From Ptychodera flava (lineage: Eukaryota > Hemichordata > Enteropneusta > Ptychoderidae): a stretch of 64,000 nt of DNA. Below, in pieces: positions 12,697 to 26,553 of this stretch. A model generated the notes under the pieces. The model saw only the letters and a list, made by a program, of their open reading frames with translations, did no database searches and was not told the origin of the DNA. The first letter of the stretch is position 1, and every line of letters begins with the position of its first letter. The position numbers were made by a program, and so were the translations under genes. Location of the stretch: the NCBI RefSeq assembly GCF_041260155.1, contig NW_027248277.1, positions 25,742,322 through 25,806,321 on the forward strand, given 5' to 3'.

Positions 12697-12740
12697 TGTT
12701 TAACTACTTTTGAATATACATATATATATATAAACTACTT

Positions 12741-12820
<80 letters not shown>
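12603..12820. repeat. (TA)n microsatellites separated by a repeated spacer
   Basis: Two long TA runs (about 12630-12695 and 12747-12818) are each preceded by the phrase AACTACTTTTGAATATA, which occurs three times. The spacer seems to have been duplicated together with the TA tract. Confidence 0.9.
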
Positions 12821-12822
<2 letters not shown>

Positions 12823-14011
12823 AGGTATACTATAGATGTGGTTTTTGTAGGAATGTACATAGCATAATTCAAGCTATCGTGAGTGCGGAAGTCCTTGACA
12901 GTGTATTGCAATGCAATTATTTTGAAATTTGTCACTGGCTGGATACTGTCTCTGTATGTGTTATTAAAATTATGATTTCGCAGATTAAAAAGTACCTACA
13001 ATTAATCTTTGTTCTGTTCTTCATTTCAGTAGGACCTTGATAATTTCTTACAATTGATACCAGTTGTATTCAATGAAGTGTACAATAATTTGTCAATAAA
13101 AATCAATTCACAGTGTATATATATGACTTTGCATTTTTGCTATTGGACCTCACTACACTTTCTGCTAGTTACTCGGACAGAGAACAATTTCCACTGCATG
13201 AGTATTTATTACCGGATTTGTTGTACAAATATATGTAAATTATCACGTCGCTATGGCAACATTTCCACAAAACATTCTTAATTTCTGAAAGGAATGAAGA
13301 TACAATGCATATCAACCTCCACTTATTTTTTCTATCTTGTAAGCAAAGTTTTATGGCTTCAGAATTTACGTTGACTATTGGACCGTTTGGCAAAATTGAA
13401 AAGGGCAAAATTGAAAATAAATTAAAGCTCTCTGCCTTGTTATGTCACATTTTCCAGCTTCGTCGCATATTTATCTATCTGTCAGTCTATTTTGATTTCT
13501 ACTTTTCTTAATGGTCCCTTTCCAAATAAGTTGAATAGGAATGTTACAGAAAGCTAAACATACAGATAATCAAAACTGTTCAATATTGCGTTGGAGAAGT
13601 CAGACGTAAAAATACATTTCCTATTGTTAAGTTGAAGTATTGCAGATCCTTGGCGGTCGATATTTCTCCAGCGATTGAAACTTGTGATTTGCGTACAAAT
13701 TTTGCAAATCTTAGTTAGAGTCATATGTCACCATGTTGAATTTTATCATTTCATTTTCATATTCAGAAAAAAAATGTGCATGTCAAGGGACCAAAGCCCC
13801 TAGTTTCTCTCTACTTTGCTATATGGGACATATTATATTTATTCAACAGTTCATTTTGCCTGGTATGTAAATTGTAACTTACCTGCACATTTCATGATTT
13901 CCGAACTTTCTAGTAATATATCGGTATTTTGTAAGTTGGTTGATCATGCTGAAGGGAGGATCGTCCTCGATGTTGAGAAAAGGTAACGTTCCTGGTTCTT
14001 CTTCTAAATTG

Positions 14012-14075
14012 AAGAAGCACAGATTTGATATTGTTGTGGCGTAATTCTTGCTTTTTGTTACGGCTGTCTCATCAA
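14012..14075 (+). repeat. 64-bp direct repeat, copy 1
   Basis: Near identical (two differences by eye) to 14481-14544; both start AAGAAGCACAGATTTGATAT. The two copies bracket the TTAA-360 MITE at 14127-14482. Confidence 0.85.
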
Positions 14076-14126
14076 CAAACGTTTTACCCGAAACTGTTGA
14101 ATGGTTTCTCGAAGTGTGAATTTACA

Positions 14127-14482
14127 ATAAGCTAGCGTGCGCCTCCGGGAGTGATATTCTGACTCCCGAACTTTTACAATTCTCTTCTGATCTACCATTT
14201 GTGGGGGCTTATTTTGAAGTTCTTGGGCTTAGAAAACTTTTCACCGTCTTAGTTTTCCGAAAATCGAAAATTTTATTTTCCTCTATGGAGTTCACACAGG
14301 AATGGTGGCCGTTTTGAATTTCAAATATCAGTAAATATTGGGTTATTTGTTTCTCTTGTACCAAAATTTGCACGATGACCCCCGATTTTTATTCTTGATT
14401 TGAAAGGGAATTGTTGAAATATTTATTGGGGAAAGTTTGGTCAAAAGTTTGTGTCTTTCACTGCGGAGGGGCATACTACTAA
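14127..14482 (-). mobile_element. TTAA-360 MITE, copy 3
   Basis: Reverse orientation. Diverged terminus near 14127 (TAAGCTAGCGTGCGCCTC). It then shares the CATTTGTGGGGGCTTATTTT and ATGGTGGCCGTTTTGAATTT blocks, and ends GGGGCATACTACTAA. Confidence 0.75.
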
Positions 14483-14544
14483 GAAGCACAGATTTGATAT
14501 TGTTGTGGCATAATTCTTGCTTGTTGTTACGGCTGTCTCATCAA
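14481..14544 (+). repeat. 64-bp direct repeat, copy 2
   Basis: Second copy of 14012-14075, beginning at the right end of the MITE. Confidence 0.85.
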
Positions 14545-14675
14545 TCTGATTTATGTTCCGTTTAACAAATTAGCTGTATCGCTTGTATTTTCATTAAATT
14601 GTTGACAAAATAGGCGGTTCACTTGTTCTGTCTACAGCTCTTGACCATTTCAGGCTCTGACTGTCTGACTGTCTG

Positions 14676-15045
<370 letters not shown>

Positions 15046-15788
15046 TCATTCTGTATAGCTGTCTGTATGGCTGTCTGTCCATCTTACTCATTATTATTCT
15101 TTAACTGCTATTTATATACAGTAGGAGTAGGTCAACCGCAATATTTTGTTATTATTTATTTCGCTAGAGAGAGCAAAAGCCCATCCGTACATTTCAGTTG
15201 TTAGTTTCTTGTCCGGATTCCTTGGCCTCACTGTTCCACTTCCAAAATCAAATGTTACTGTTGTACGGTTCGCAGAAACAAAGATATATTCCAATTTGCA
15301 AAAATATTGAATTGGCGACATCAGGCTGAAAAGCGATGGCTTCTTTATGTAAAATATTTCACCTAGAGTTTGGTACTAAGAGTAATGTTACCCACGTAGT
15401 TCTATCTGCTATATTCTGTTGTCCTTTACTTATACTGGAGTTTTTTAACGAATTTTCAAAGATTATATTAACATACAAATGTTCGACATATAATAGCATA
15501 TTCTTAGAACGTTGCATGACTGCTCTTTTAATGGGAATATTTGCAAAGGGTATTTATTTAGGATAATTTCCTCCAATACTCATTTTATATTTTGAAAAAT
15601 ATGTATCTTGATAAGCGAAATCTGTGGTGATACAATTCAAGTAAGCAAAACAAAGTTTGACGAGTCATTATTTGAGCATATTATCTGCATTGACATTTGG
15701 TATCAACCATAAAGAACCTCAGGCATTTTAAAAAGATCATGTTAAGCAATGACATAAGACGTATTTAGCCACATCCTCATCGTAAATA

Positions 15789-16165
15789 TTAAGGTGGTAT
15801 GCGCCTCAAAAGTGAAAAACTTAAACTTTTGCTCAAACTTTCCTGTATGAAACTTTCAACCATTCACTTACCAAATCAACAATAAAAATCGGGGGTCACC
15901 GTGCAAAGTTTGAAACTAGCAAAACAAATTACCCAACATTTTGTGATATTTGAAATTTAAAAGGGCCGCCATTCCTGTGTTAACTCTAAAGGTGAAATAT
16001 AAAATTTTTGATTTTCAAAAAACTAAGCCAATGAAAGTTTTTCTTTCTTCAAGAGCTTTAAAATGAGCCCCAACAAGTGTTAGAACAGAAAAGAATTGTA
16101 GATTCAAGTGCTCGTGCATCATTTGCGGTATTTTCGTTAAAACCTTATCATTAGACACCTTACAT
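15789..16165 (+). mobile_element. TTAA-360 MITE, copy 4
   Basis: Begins TTAAGGTGGTATGCGCCTC and contains the AATAAAAATCGGGGGTCACC and GGGCCGCCATTCCTGTGTTA blocks. The right end is diverged (TTAGACACCTTA). Confidence 0.8.
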
Positions 16166-18423
16166 TCCTGATTGGGGCATCAAATTGTCAGAGTAGTGAC
16201 CGTTTTCGTGCAATGTCAACAATTTTTCTTCCGAATTTATCGCGCCAGTGTGGAACGCTATCTCGGACGCGCTTCCCCAAGTTCTCTGGAATGAGTGCAC
16301 CACACACGTACAGAGCGCGCCCGAGACATGTTCTGGCACTCGTCCAATGGGTCCCTTGAAACCGTTCACCACTGAACGCACAGATACAGCCGCAGGGGAT
16401 GGGGCGCCTTGAAACCGTACGTGTTACGGAACGGGCGTTCCGTACGGCTTTTTTAGCGCACGCAAAATTCCATTGTTCTCGATGGTAGATGTATTTAATA
16501 TAATACATCACATGTTGAACCTTACATACATAAAATGGTGTTTTGCAATGCCAACAATTACGCTAATCATCTTTTATAAATTCGATTCTACATTTACTGG
16601 CAATGCCTTAGGGGCAACATCAAAAGTTCAATATAATAAATCTAACTTCATTGCTTAAGTTTGGCCTCAGACCCCCCCCCCCCCCTTCTAACTTAACTGA
16701 CCTAAACTGAAAAACATTGTGGACTCATACCTTGTACTAATTCTTTCAAACGACGTACCAATGTACCATTGAATTAAATAAAACTTGAAAACCATTATAA
16801 AGTAACAAAAATACGAGTGACTGGATCGGTTTTAGCGTACAAAAAACAGCCTTGAAATCGTAAAATTTGCCAAAAAGACATAAAATCGTTTTTGGCTGCA
16901 AGGAAATTAATCTGGCCAAAACCCCCTACCCCCAAAACTTAAGCAATTAAGTTTTTTTTCAAACATCGATCTTTTGACGTCGCCCCTTATTTTTTGTGAT
17001 ATTGCTCTCGTTTTTACGATGTGTCAATGCGCTGCCATTGTTTTTCTGGTCCCTCAACATCGTTGTTGTCAGGTTGAGAATTCTCCGTCGTCTTTCGGTC
17101 ACCTTTTGATGCCAGGTTCGTTCATTTCTAGTAACGTATAATGTTATCAAGGCCTTTCGGGTCTTTCAGCAACTGTAATACATGCACCGAGTAAAAATTC
17201 CGTACAAACGTACTTGTGAACTTGTAGCAAGGAACGTACTTTATAACGGGGAAGAATACGGTATTAAAATATTATCATATTAAATAAAGTTTTGTTAAAA
17301 GTAATTGTCAAATAATGAACTCGTTTGCTGATGACATTTGTTAAAGCCCCAGTAGCTGTTACTCTTAAAGTTTCTTGACCTCAAAATAATTTCCTATTCA
17401 CTCCTGGTTTTTTTTCTGAATTTTACCCTCTGGAAGGATATGGGCTTTTATTGCCTTAGGAACCCATTCCTTTGTGAAATACTTGACGAGTAAATTTCAA
17501 TTTTAACGGTCATTTTGATTTCCTGCCATTTTCAAAAATAGGTAATATAACAAAGGAAACAGAACATACAATGTCACAATTTAAAACATTCACGCCTATG
17601 TATTACACCGGGACTAAGTGCAGTTTATGTGAAGATTTCAACGCAGATATGCACAATATCCATGTTTTTTTGCTTTTCCGCATGGACCTACGATTTTACG
17701 TTGTGGCAAACATTTAATCGCAGTGCAATCTTTATCTTGTTCAAAATTGCATAGAAAGTCCCAGAGGGTAGTTAGCTTGAAAGTAAAATAAAAAAAACAA
17801 TGCTTAAAGATACAGCTAGTGAGGCTTTAAAACAATCTTACAGAGGACATTGTCGTCTCGAAATAACCCCCTATATCTCCCTCGCACGATTAATGTTGTG
17901 CTTGTGAACGTTGTGAGAATAAATAGATGCTCCACTTGTCTTCCCAAGATCCAACCCTCCGACGGATGTTAGAATTCGAATTGTCGCCCTTCACGTAAAG
18001 GAGGGCCAGCACAGCCGGTGTTTTCTTGTCGTGATTTTCTTGTATGCCACGTATATACTAAAATTAAGAGATGCGCCTTTGAAATTGCACCTAATCCTCT
18101 GAACTTGTCAAAGAGGACACAGGTGCGGCCTTCAAGACGTCCTAGCCTCGATGCATCAAGCCAAAGTGCGCAGAAGGCGGTGTGGATATACCGTTCTACG
18201 GAGAGGAGCGAAGCGAGGCTCACGGTGATGTCTGTCCCTGCCGCTAGCGGCGCACTTAACCTTGATAATCGAATAGGGTCAGCGAAGCTAATCGGGTCTC
18301 TGTGGAAAGTGAGGGTAAAAAGTACCTTGCAAACAACGTTTACCAGGAAAGAAACTGACGATTTGGTAAATCATCAGTCCTTACTCTACTGTTCTCACAT
18401 TCCTGCTTGTTGACATTGACTTT

Positions 18424-18740
18424 TGAAGGTAGTTTGCACCTCGAAAATAAAATACTTTTTTGCTCGAAAGGTTTTGAGAATAAAAATCAGTGTTGCCGTT
18501 CAAATTTTATCACAGAAAAAAAAATACGAATATTTACGGGTATTTGAAACTCAACGTGGGCGCCATGACTACAGTGTTATTTCTATGGAGAAAATAAATC
18601 TCCCGATTTTCAAATAACCCAGCCGTTGAAAACTTAATTTACTCTATGAACTTCAAAATAAGCTTTCATAGGTGCTGGTCAAAATATAATTGTAAAGGTT
18701 TGAGTTTCCGAATATCTGTTCCCAAGGCGATTTCTACCTT
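18424..18740 (+). mobile_element. TTAA-360 MITE, copy 5
   Basis: Begins TGAAGGTAGTTTGCACCTCG and ends TTTCTACCTT. It lies 15 bp from the TTAA-190 copy at 18756. More diverged than copies 4 and 8. Confidence 0.75.
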
Positions 18741-18755
18741 CTGTGATGTTAGTCC

Positions 18756-18948
18756 TTAAATATATACAGTCACCTGTAATCTAAATATGCCCATTTATGG
18801 TCAAAGGGGCGTTCATTGGTATTAAAAATGACCGCGTGAGGGCGCTGTTTTTATGAAGCGGCCACCCGCTTAAAATCTGTGATTAGTTAGATTTTGTCTT
18901 TCCATGGTAACTGTGGCAAAATTGGAACAGGTGACAGTATACCTTTAA
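18756..18948 (-). mobile_element. TTAA-190 MITE, copy 2
   Basis: TTAA at 18756-18759 and 18945-18948. Inverted termini ATATATACAGTCACCTG / GGTGACAGTATACCT. Same orientation as the copy at 3366. Confidence 0.85.
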
Positions 18949-20098
18949 GTTTGTCCCCCTTTTAAATTATATCAAGTAAATTAATTCATACGGAGGTAAA
19001 ACTCGTAGAAACCGATTTCTTTAATATCGGAGCAGCATTGCCTTCAACAGTATGTTATAACTTGCCCTTTTACAAAATCTTGCGCCATCTTAATTTATGT
19101 CAAAATATGAAGAGATATTTTGTGAGAGGATCACACAATTAGGAAAGTACCACTTTCCTTCGGAGGCAATGACGTCATATTCTGTGATATTTTCTAAAAC
19201 ACTAGCGTCGTCTGCTTATGTGAATATGGCCTGAACTTGAAAGAGCGTAGACTTATGTAAAACAGTTTTTTAAAAACATTTTCTCCATACACTCGAAGGA
19301 AAATGTAACCATATTAATGTAGCACCATGCATGATATTTATTGAGAAGATATCCAACATGATTTATGTCACTAGCCAACCTACTTAATGTCTTTACAAGA
19401 TAGCCCAATGTTGTACAGAGAAAAACAATGATGGATCAATTTAGAGTGTGAATCCTTAACAGCAAAATTCATATCGTGTCATTGCTTTTTTTGAAATATT
19501 TCCTAACCCTCTGCCAGCTGAAAAAATAGTACCGACACTGTTGACACGATAATATATAAACCTTTGAAGTTGTACTTTACTTTTAAATGTTCTGAGAAAA
19601 GGGGTACATCGAAGTCGTAAAAATAAAACCGTATAACATTTGCAAAATTATTCTGAAAATTATGTGAATTGTTATGAAGATTATACGCAAATAAAGCTGG
19701 TATCGCCTGAGGGTGTTGAAGCAGTGGAGTACTGCACCATTCCTCTGGTGTCCCTGTTCAATATGAGAGGCATATTGTGCAAAACAATGATTAGAATGAT
19801 CACACCTATTGTCCACCCCCGCACCCCCCGAAATAAAGTTAGCATTAGTGCAGAGAAAAAAGTGTATCCCTAGGACAGGTACAATAAAAACTTCTTCTTG
19901 ATGATGGAAAGTCGGTATTATGGCATTATGATATGAAATATTTCAGGTGTTTTGTACCAGTTCAGATTTGATATTATTACCAAGAGCTTCGATTGTCATG
20001 TGACTCCTCGGTTTTCTTCCGATTCCAAGTAAAGAAGAGGCCGTCCGCAACAACTATCGATAGCAATGGATTCTGACCAAACCATGGTAATGAAACGG

Positions 20099-23000
20099 TC
20101 AAAAGGGAAAGTCTTTTCCCTCGTGAGTATAGAAACCGCCATGATGAGCTTCGGTTCTTGTTGCAAAGACCTTAAGCAAGGCTTTGGCACTCTCTTCGGG
20201 AGGGGTAGGTCCAATAAAGCCTCCGATTTCTGTCATCAACCAGCCAGGTTCTATACACATACACAGTATCTTTTCGTTGTTTTCTTTGAATTCCATGGCT
20301 AAGAGCCTGGTCATCATGTTGACAGAAGCCTAAAGGGAGATATAGGACATATCAGCACAATATCATCCACGCAATATCTCGCTTCTTTAAAGTACATATC
20401 ATCGAGAAATATCCTCAATGATCTGATCCGTCACAAAGGCATTTGTTTAAAAAAGATCATTGGTATACTGTAAAAAGGCCAATAAACGATATCTCTCATT
20501 GAAACTTAAATCATGTGATATTCGGCGGAATATATAGATATATTATTTTATAGACAGATTTTTTATACATGTATTATATTCTACTCTTTGGTTAGCCCGG
20601 AAAAGTACAATGACGTCACGGTTATGACCGTGTCACGCCATTCGCAATTTCCATCGCTTGCTAAAGAATATCACCATGGAATATTTACGCATTAACCACT
20701 CCTAGCGACGGCTTTTGACCAGTTTCTGACCTATCTGCATTGAGCGATAGCTAGTGTGTATATAGCGTGGACTGGTCAAAAACAATGGTTGTTCAGGTGG
20801 CTTTATGACCATAGCCGTGGCAGTATCTCGAAACTATTGCCTGAAATGTATGGGACTCCGTCCGACTTGGAGCTCGTACGTGTTCCAACCGTGCTCTATA
20901 GCGAATGCAGCACGCTTATTTCACGTCTCGGCCAATAATATAGCTGAACTCAGGTCATCAATAAAACATACTGGTATTTAAAGGCATTGTGTGAACCTAT
21001 GTATGCGTTACTTGTTCCTATGTGCGCCTGTCTCTGGTTGTTACAGTGATATAATTTGTATGAAATGCGCGGACGCTGACCTTTGACATGGAGTAGGGAT
21101 AGTTGTAGTGGCCCTCTCGGTGAGCCAATGTGGATACACTGCTCCATTCGCTTGATATGTTGAAGATGCTTGCTTTAGAGCTGTCGTATTCCTTCAGCCC
21201 TCGAGCGGCAGTCCTCACCATCGGCAGGAAATACTGAAAACAATGTGTGTTAAAAGCTTAGCCAGCTTATTCATGGAGGCATCTCTCTGTCTACCTACGT
21301 GACATTGTTAAACCCCGGACCAACCATAATGAATATGGACCGGTGTACAGGGAATGGGTTGAAAAGATTAATATTAAAATAACGCAAAGTCTTTCGTTTG
21401 TCTCCGCAAGTTCATGTGTCTTCCTTTTTATGGGCTCTAATGACGTGTATTTTGTTCTCTGTCTGTCAATTGTATAGTTTTGTGGTTTTTTTAATATTGA
21501 AAATTACAACCTAAAACTGAGATTTACGGACCAAGAATCGGCAAATGGAAGCCTCGGTTACTTTCGTATTCGGTGAATTATGAAGTATAATATCATGAAT
21601 GTCTAGTCCTCTCTTCAATAATAAGACAAATATCCACCTCTTTGGAGTTGTTAATGTTAAAGGGAGCAATGCTGTCAGCTATATTTGGCAATGATTGAAG
21701 TAGTCAAATTACCATCGCGTTTACACAGTGACAAATAAAATGTCTCCATTGCGTTTCTGTGACAGATGTCTATCTCTGTTTTGCATATTACTTTTGATAT
21801 TAACACCGGTATAATATGTGTCATTTTCTGCTTTGTAAAAATGATACGTCTATTTGCCCCGGCATATGTCTCTCTCCCTCAATCAGTCGGTCTTTTCGTC
21901 TACCACAGTCTGAGTCTTTGTCTGCCTGCTAGTCTCTGTCAGTCTGTCCGTCGGCCGGCCTCTTTCTGTCTTTGTTATTGATTGTCTCTAACTGTTCGTC
22001 CGACTTGTCTGTGTGTCTGTCATCTATCTGTCGGTCTCTTTCTCCTTGGCCAGTACAAAAACATGAAAGTCATATACTCACCTTAGTGACCATGGCAGTA
22101 CCAACTACATTGACACCCAGCGTTCTGTTCAGCATTTCCTCGGTTGTGTCCTTCATTCTGTCAGTGAGGGGTTCTTTCATTATGGCGCCATTGTTTATCA
22201 GTACGTTAAGGCCGGAATCTCCGACGATCTTCTCCACTGTATTGGCACACCCCTCTATACTGGAAGTGTCTGTCAATTCTAGGATACGGAAACACAGACC
22301 ATCAAAATCAAAATTTTTCAGGAAAAAAAACATAAGCGGAAGGAGCATAATTGCAGGAGACTGCTTACTCTACAACACTTAAACGTAGATAAATAAACGA
22401 GAAAATATATAATAAATACATAGATACTTAAATGCATAAAATAAGTAGATAAACAGCAGACAAATAAATAAATTAACGGACAAACAAATAAACAAATAAA
22501 TATTAACTTCATTCCAAATTTTGGAAGAAGTAACAACTTTGAAATTCGATTAAAAACTGCCTTTCGTTTTTGTTTTTTGTTGTTTTTTTTCAAAACTACT
22601 TCAATAAACATGTGCAATTATTTGACACGTCCGACGAGTTGCAACATGGACGCTTGCTCGTCTTTTGTTAGATCCCCTGCCCGTTCCTGCCGCTGACCGC
22701 GCTGCTCATGAAAATAGGGTCCCCATTTTCGTCAGCAGCGCAGCCGGCGGTAGCCATGGGCCGGGGGACCAGACACACTCGCCATAAGTTCAATGTGAAA
22801 GGTCACAGCTATGAATAATTCATTTTCCCTTTGATGGCTCTGCACTATCACTCTCCGAAAAGAGGATGTGAAATATTTTCATTTGTAGATATTTTCATTT
22901 GTAGACCATCTAGAATGAGCCAACTGCACATAAGATATAAAATATTGCCTTCACGGAGAGTCAAGTGTTATTTTCCAATTTGCAATACAATGATTTATAC

Positions 23001-24799
23001 AGTGTTAAATATCAGATAAGAGATGTGATTTTGGACTCGAGAAATATTTTAAAATGTACCTGAAAGTTTATTGAAATTCAACATGATCACGTGATCACGT
23101 AATTATTACACATGGATAAATTAAATTTACGTTTCAAAAGGGCAAACATTTCACTGACTCCGATGTGTAGGAAGGCATTAATACAATCAGTCCCTCAGTG
23201 CCGAACCAGCAAAGAATTGTCAAAACAAATGTCCGTCCTATCATCCGAATTCAGTCCGTTTTGTCTACTGTACAGTAGAATCATTGTTGCTTAAAACTTG
23301 TTTTAAAATTATGGTAGAGCACTGCAAACAAAATTTATACTACTCTGACGAAAAAGTTGAGAAAACAATGCCAATAAAAGACCAAGACAAATAGATTTTG
23401 CACTTGATATTTGCATAACAAAGCACATTGTTATTTCGATGAGTCCGCTAGAACATGAATAAACTTTAATGAAAGCATTATAGCTTACCCAGTTTCAACA
23501 CAACCACTTGTGGGTTTTCATTTGCGATGCAGTTTAGGTCCTGTTGAAGGAAATAAAATTCAAATTAGAATAATTAACTCCGCAAACATAGTCCAACATT
23601 AAAAGATTGTCTTGTTTGAAGGCGTTTTCTAGTCTCTAGTGGGCCAGGCAGTCTGTTCCTGAACATGTGTGCGCAGGCGCACACTGTACGCGCAAATCAA
23701 TTATGAAATTCAAATAACTTCTTCAGTCAAAGGTATACTGCCACCTGTTCCAATTTTCCCACAGCAACCACAGAGTGAGAAAATCTAACCAATCACATAT
23801 TTTAAGCGTGTGGCCGCTTTTTAAAAACAGCGCCCTCACATGGGTATTTTGAATACCAAGGTACGCCCCTTTGACCACATATGGGCATATTTAGATTACA
23901 GGTGACTGTATACCTTTTTTGGATTAATACTGTCGTAGTCTATATGACTGTGAAAAGATCCTGCTTCATAAACAAACCCACACATCTGCTCTCTAACCAA
24001 TGACGGGAATGGAAATCCAACAGAATTAATGCAAAACAGATAGTTTATTTTCTGGTTATTATCCAGGGTTCTCTACGCATACTCATGACGATTTCACAGC
24101 GTCAGTTTATCGATTAGTTTATTTGTTAGTTTACTGAAGCCACAATATGCAAATTGGTAACACAACTAAAACACAAGGGCTCAAAATTTTGCAAAGTGGA
24201 CTGTTTTGTCAGCCTCTAATAATCATAACTAATTTTTACATTTTCACGTCAGATACATTTTGAACGTGGGAGAAATACCAGCGCCACATTGTTTACATAG
24301 ACGAGCACATCGAAGATCGATACAAAAAAGGGTCCGACACATCAAACTTGATGACATAGAAGCGGGTTGTTGTCGTGACTCAGAACAACCAAAACCGATT
24401 TTTTTGTTCAGAGACGACAAATTCGGTTTGTGCATGTGATAAAGGGCTAAAGCTTTATTACGGCGCGTTCGTTTTGGAACTTGAGTTAAAAGAATCTACC
24501 GACCAGGTTTCCCTGAACGCTACTCTGGCGTATATGTACCGCATATTTGCCCATAGTTCTTCTGCCATGGCATTCTCCGGCTCTCACCCCCCCCCCCCCC
24601 CGCGGCATTGGACACGTTGGCTAATTCATGCGATTCAAAAAACAAAAAACAAAACAAAACTTACCTCCGCGTTTTCCGGAGTCCGACAACAAGCGAAGAT
24701 GTGATTTGGTGGGGAGGGAAGCTCCAACAACTGGCGGACAAGCGCGAGACCAAGGCCGCGGTTAGTGCCGGTGATCAGCACAGATTTGGGGGCAAACAT
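20099..24799 (-). CDS. Short-chain dehydrogenase/reductase, C-factor/sniffer type, 5 exons
   Basis: Coding exons in transcript order: 24799-24665, 23540-23489, 22278-22082, 21233-21081 and 20329-20099. GT-AG introns and matching phases give 255 aa, typical of classical SDRs. Features: cofactor loop TGTNRGLG (residues 10-17), so NAD(P)-dependent; LELTD (62-66) after beta-3; LINNGAI (89-95) where the family usually has NNAG; NVVG (119-122); NISSE (153-157) with the active-site serine; catalytic YSMSK (Tyr175, Lys179); PGWLMTEIGG, matching the PGWV.T.MGG signature of the C-factor/sniffer branch; the C-terminal GGFYTHEGKDFPF is also of that branch. Met1 begins directly before the first beta strand (MFAPKSVLITG). 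It is a likely cytosolic carbonyl reductase; the substrate is unknown. The GA swap in NNAG is the only odd residue pair. Confidence 0.95.
21308..21371 (+). mobile_element. CCCTTT-family MITE, short copy (dehydrogenase intron 3)
   Basis: TTAA at 21308-21311 and 21368-21371. The interior GGACCAACCATAATG and TGGACCGGTGTACAGGGAA matches the copy at 37755, apart from internal loss. Confidence 0.55.
22671..22770. mobile_element. Imperfect hairpin element, ~100 bp (dehydrogenase intron 2)
   Basis: A GC-rich inverted repeat whose arms (GATCCCCTGCCC.. and ..GGGCCGGGGGACC) are roughly 75-80% complementary. The inner arms GCGCTGCTCATGAAAATAGGG and TCCCCATTTTCGTCAGCAGCGC nearly touch. No clear target duplication. 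Confidence 0.6.
23731..23915 (+). mobile_element. TTAA-190 MITE, copy 3 (dehydrogenase intron 1)
   Basis: Termini AGGTATACTGCCACCTG and CAGGTGACTGTATACCT are intact inverted repeats. The flanks have drifted from TTAA (left TCAA). Confidence 0.8.
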
Positions 24800-26553
24800 G
24801 GTGATTCGTGAGGGACAGATTGAAACAACGGAGTAACTTCGGTATGCAAGGTTTTTATCTCGACACAAATACAATACCATGATTTGAATATTACGCTGCG
24901 GAAGCAAGGCATAAATACAAGTTTCATCTTGATATGATACAAAATAGAGTGTTTAACGTAAAGTATAAGGTTACGTTTAGTTACATAAATTAATGTAGCA
25001 TGTGTCTGTTCGTTCCTGTATTTAAGTGTAGAATATTAGATCGCGGGAGTGGTGGTGAAAATGGCATTGCCGTTTAATAACTCTGCAAATTGATTCATTT
25101 TTACAGCATGTTCTGTTTCAAGTTTAGATGAGCAAAAAGTCGACTTTAGCTCGCGTAGCTAAAAGCGTCGGATAGGGTAAGCTCGACACCGAGCCCGAGC
25201 AACTGGCTACACCTTTCAATTTGCATTCTTTCCCGAGATCACGACAATATTCCTGTATCGATTGGTCGCATCATATTGACTCAATTGAGCCCAGTAAAAT
25301 GACACAAAACCAGCCGCAAAAAGTGTTTTGTTTTGTTTGTTTTTTGTTTCGTTTCGTTTTGTTTTTTGTTTTTGAAATCGCAAAGTAAAAACAAGTCGGC
25401 TTCAGGATGCCTGACATTGTGATGTATTTAAGGTTGTATTCAATATTTGTCACCAATAATTGTAGCTGTGTGTCAGCTCTTTTTGCTTTGGAATCGTACA
25501 TTTTCTTGAAACAAAGTCAACGAGAAAAAAGAAACGACGCACGAGTCTCGAAGCGATGGTGGCTTGGGGATATCCAGAACTCCACTATCGCCGAACCTCG
25601 CTTCAAAGCGCCGCATATTTAAACGGAAGTGTAGCATCAATGAAGAGAAAACGTTTCATTTGTCCGCCTGAATAAAATCAGTGAATGCTTATTGTGACGA
25701 CGGTTCACTTGATTGAGTTACATAAACTGACCACACTCTTTTCATAGCGTTTTCAAAGGCGTAACCTAGATATCCGGAAAGGAGACAATTGTGTTGTATT
25801 CACCTTTTGAAGCTTGTACGCCCAGACGCATTTGTAGTACAAATAGTTGTACATCCCGCACAGTGCTAGAAATTTCCCACAACACATCATGATTTGTGCC
25901 AACGTAGATTCCCCTGTGAAGTCTATCATGTCTCCCATGTGTAGACAAATTCCTGGACCACTTGTAAAAATTCTGAGAACGTACTTTTAAAAACACCTTT
26001 CTTCTCAATTCCCATTTTAAAGGATAAAGAAAATTGTGCTTGATTGAGAGAAGAGAAAAGATTTTTGTAAATTTTCCACTGATCGTGTCCTCAGCCATAC
26101 AGAATAAAGTGATGGAAAGTAGGGAGACTAGTTGCACCTGTTTTATGAAAGAAAAGGATATTGATTTTTTCCAAATAGAGAAGACAAAAGAAATTTACAT
26201 GCTAACTATTTTCAGAGAATGACCCCTTCAGTTGGTAATAACTTGCTTCCCAAAACTGTGACATTTGTAGTACCTGAAGAATGTGACTTTTATGGTTATT
26301 TAATGGTTTCTTTGAAATTTATACAACAATATTTCGACGTACGTTTAATAAATATGATTAATCAATTATCGTGAGACTTCACATTATTGCTTTTATACAG
26401 AACTGAAAAAGTTATAAGAAAACTAACGTCGTTGGTACAAATCGAACAGCATTATGGGTAATTTATTGTACTGTGTCCCGGTGTCAAACAACAATTACGC
26501 CTTCTTTTCAAATAAAAAAACAATGCATGAAAAGATTACACTACAATGGTACT

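Noticed and set aside
16188-16511. 107-aa minus-strand frame with charged C-terminus
   Set aside because: It looks vaguely like the end of a retroelement protein but has no motif strong enough to name.
17969-18413. Open frames on both strands in a GC-richer patch
   Set aside because: No domain, no consistent splice sites, and overlap on opposite strands suggests composition alone.
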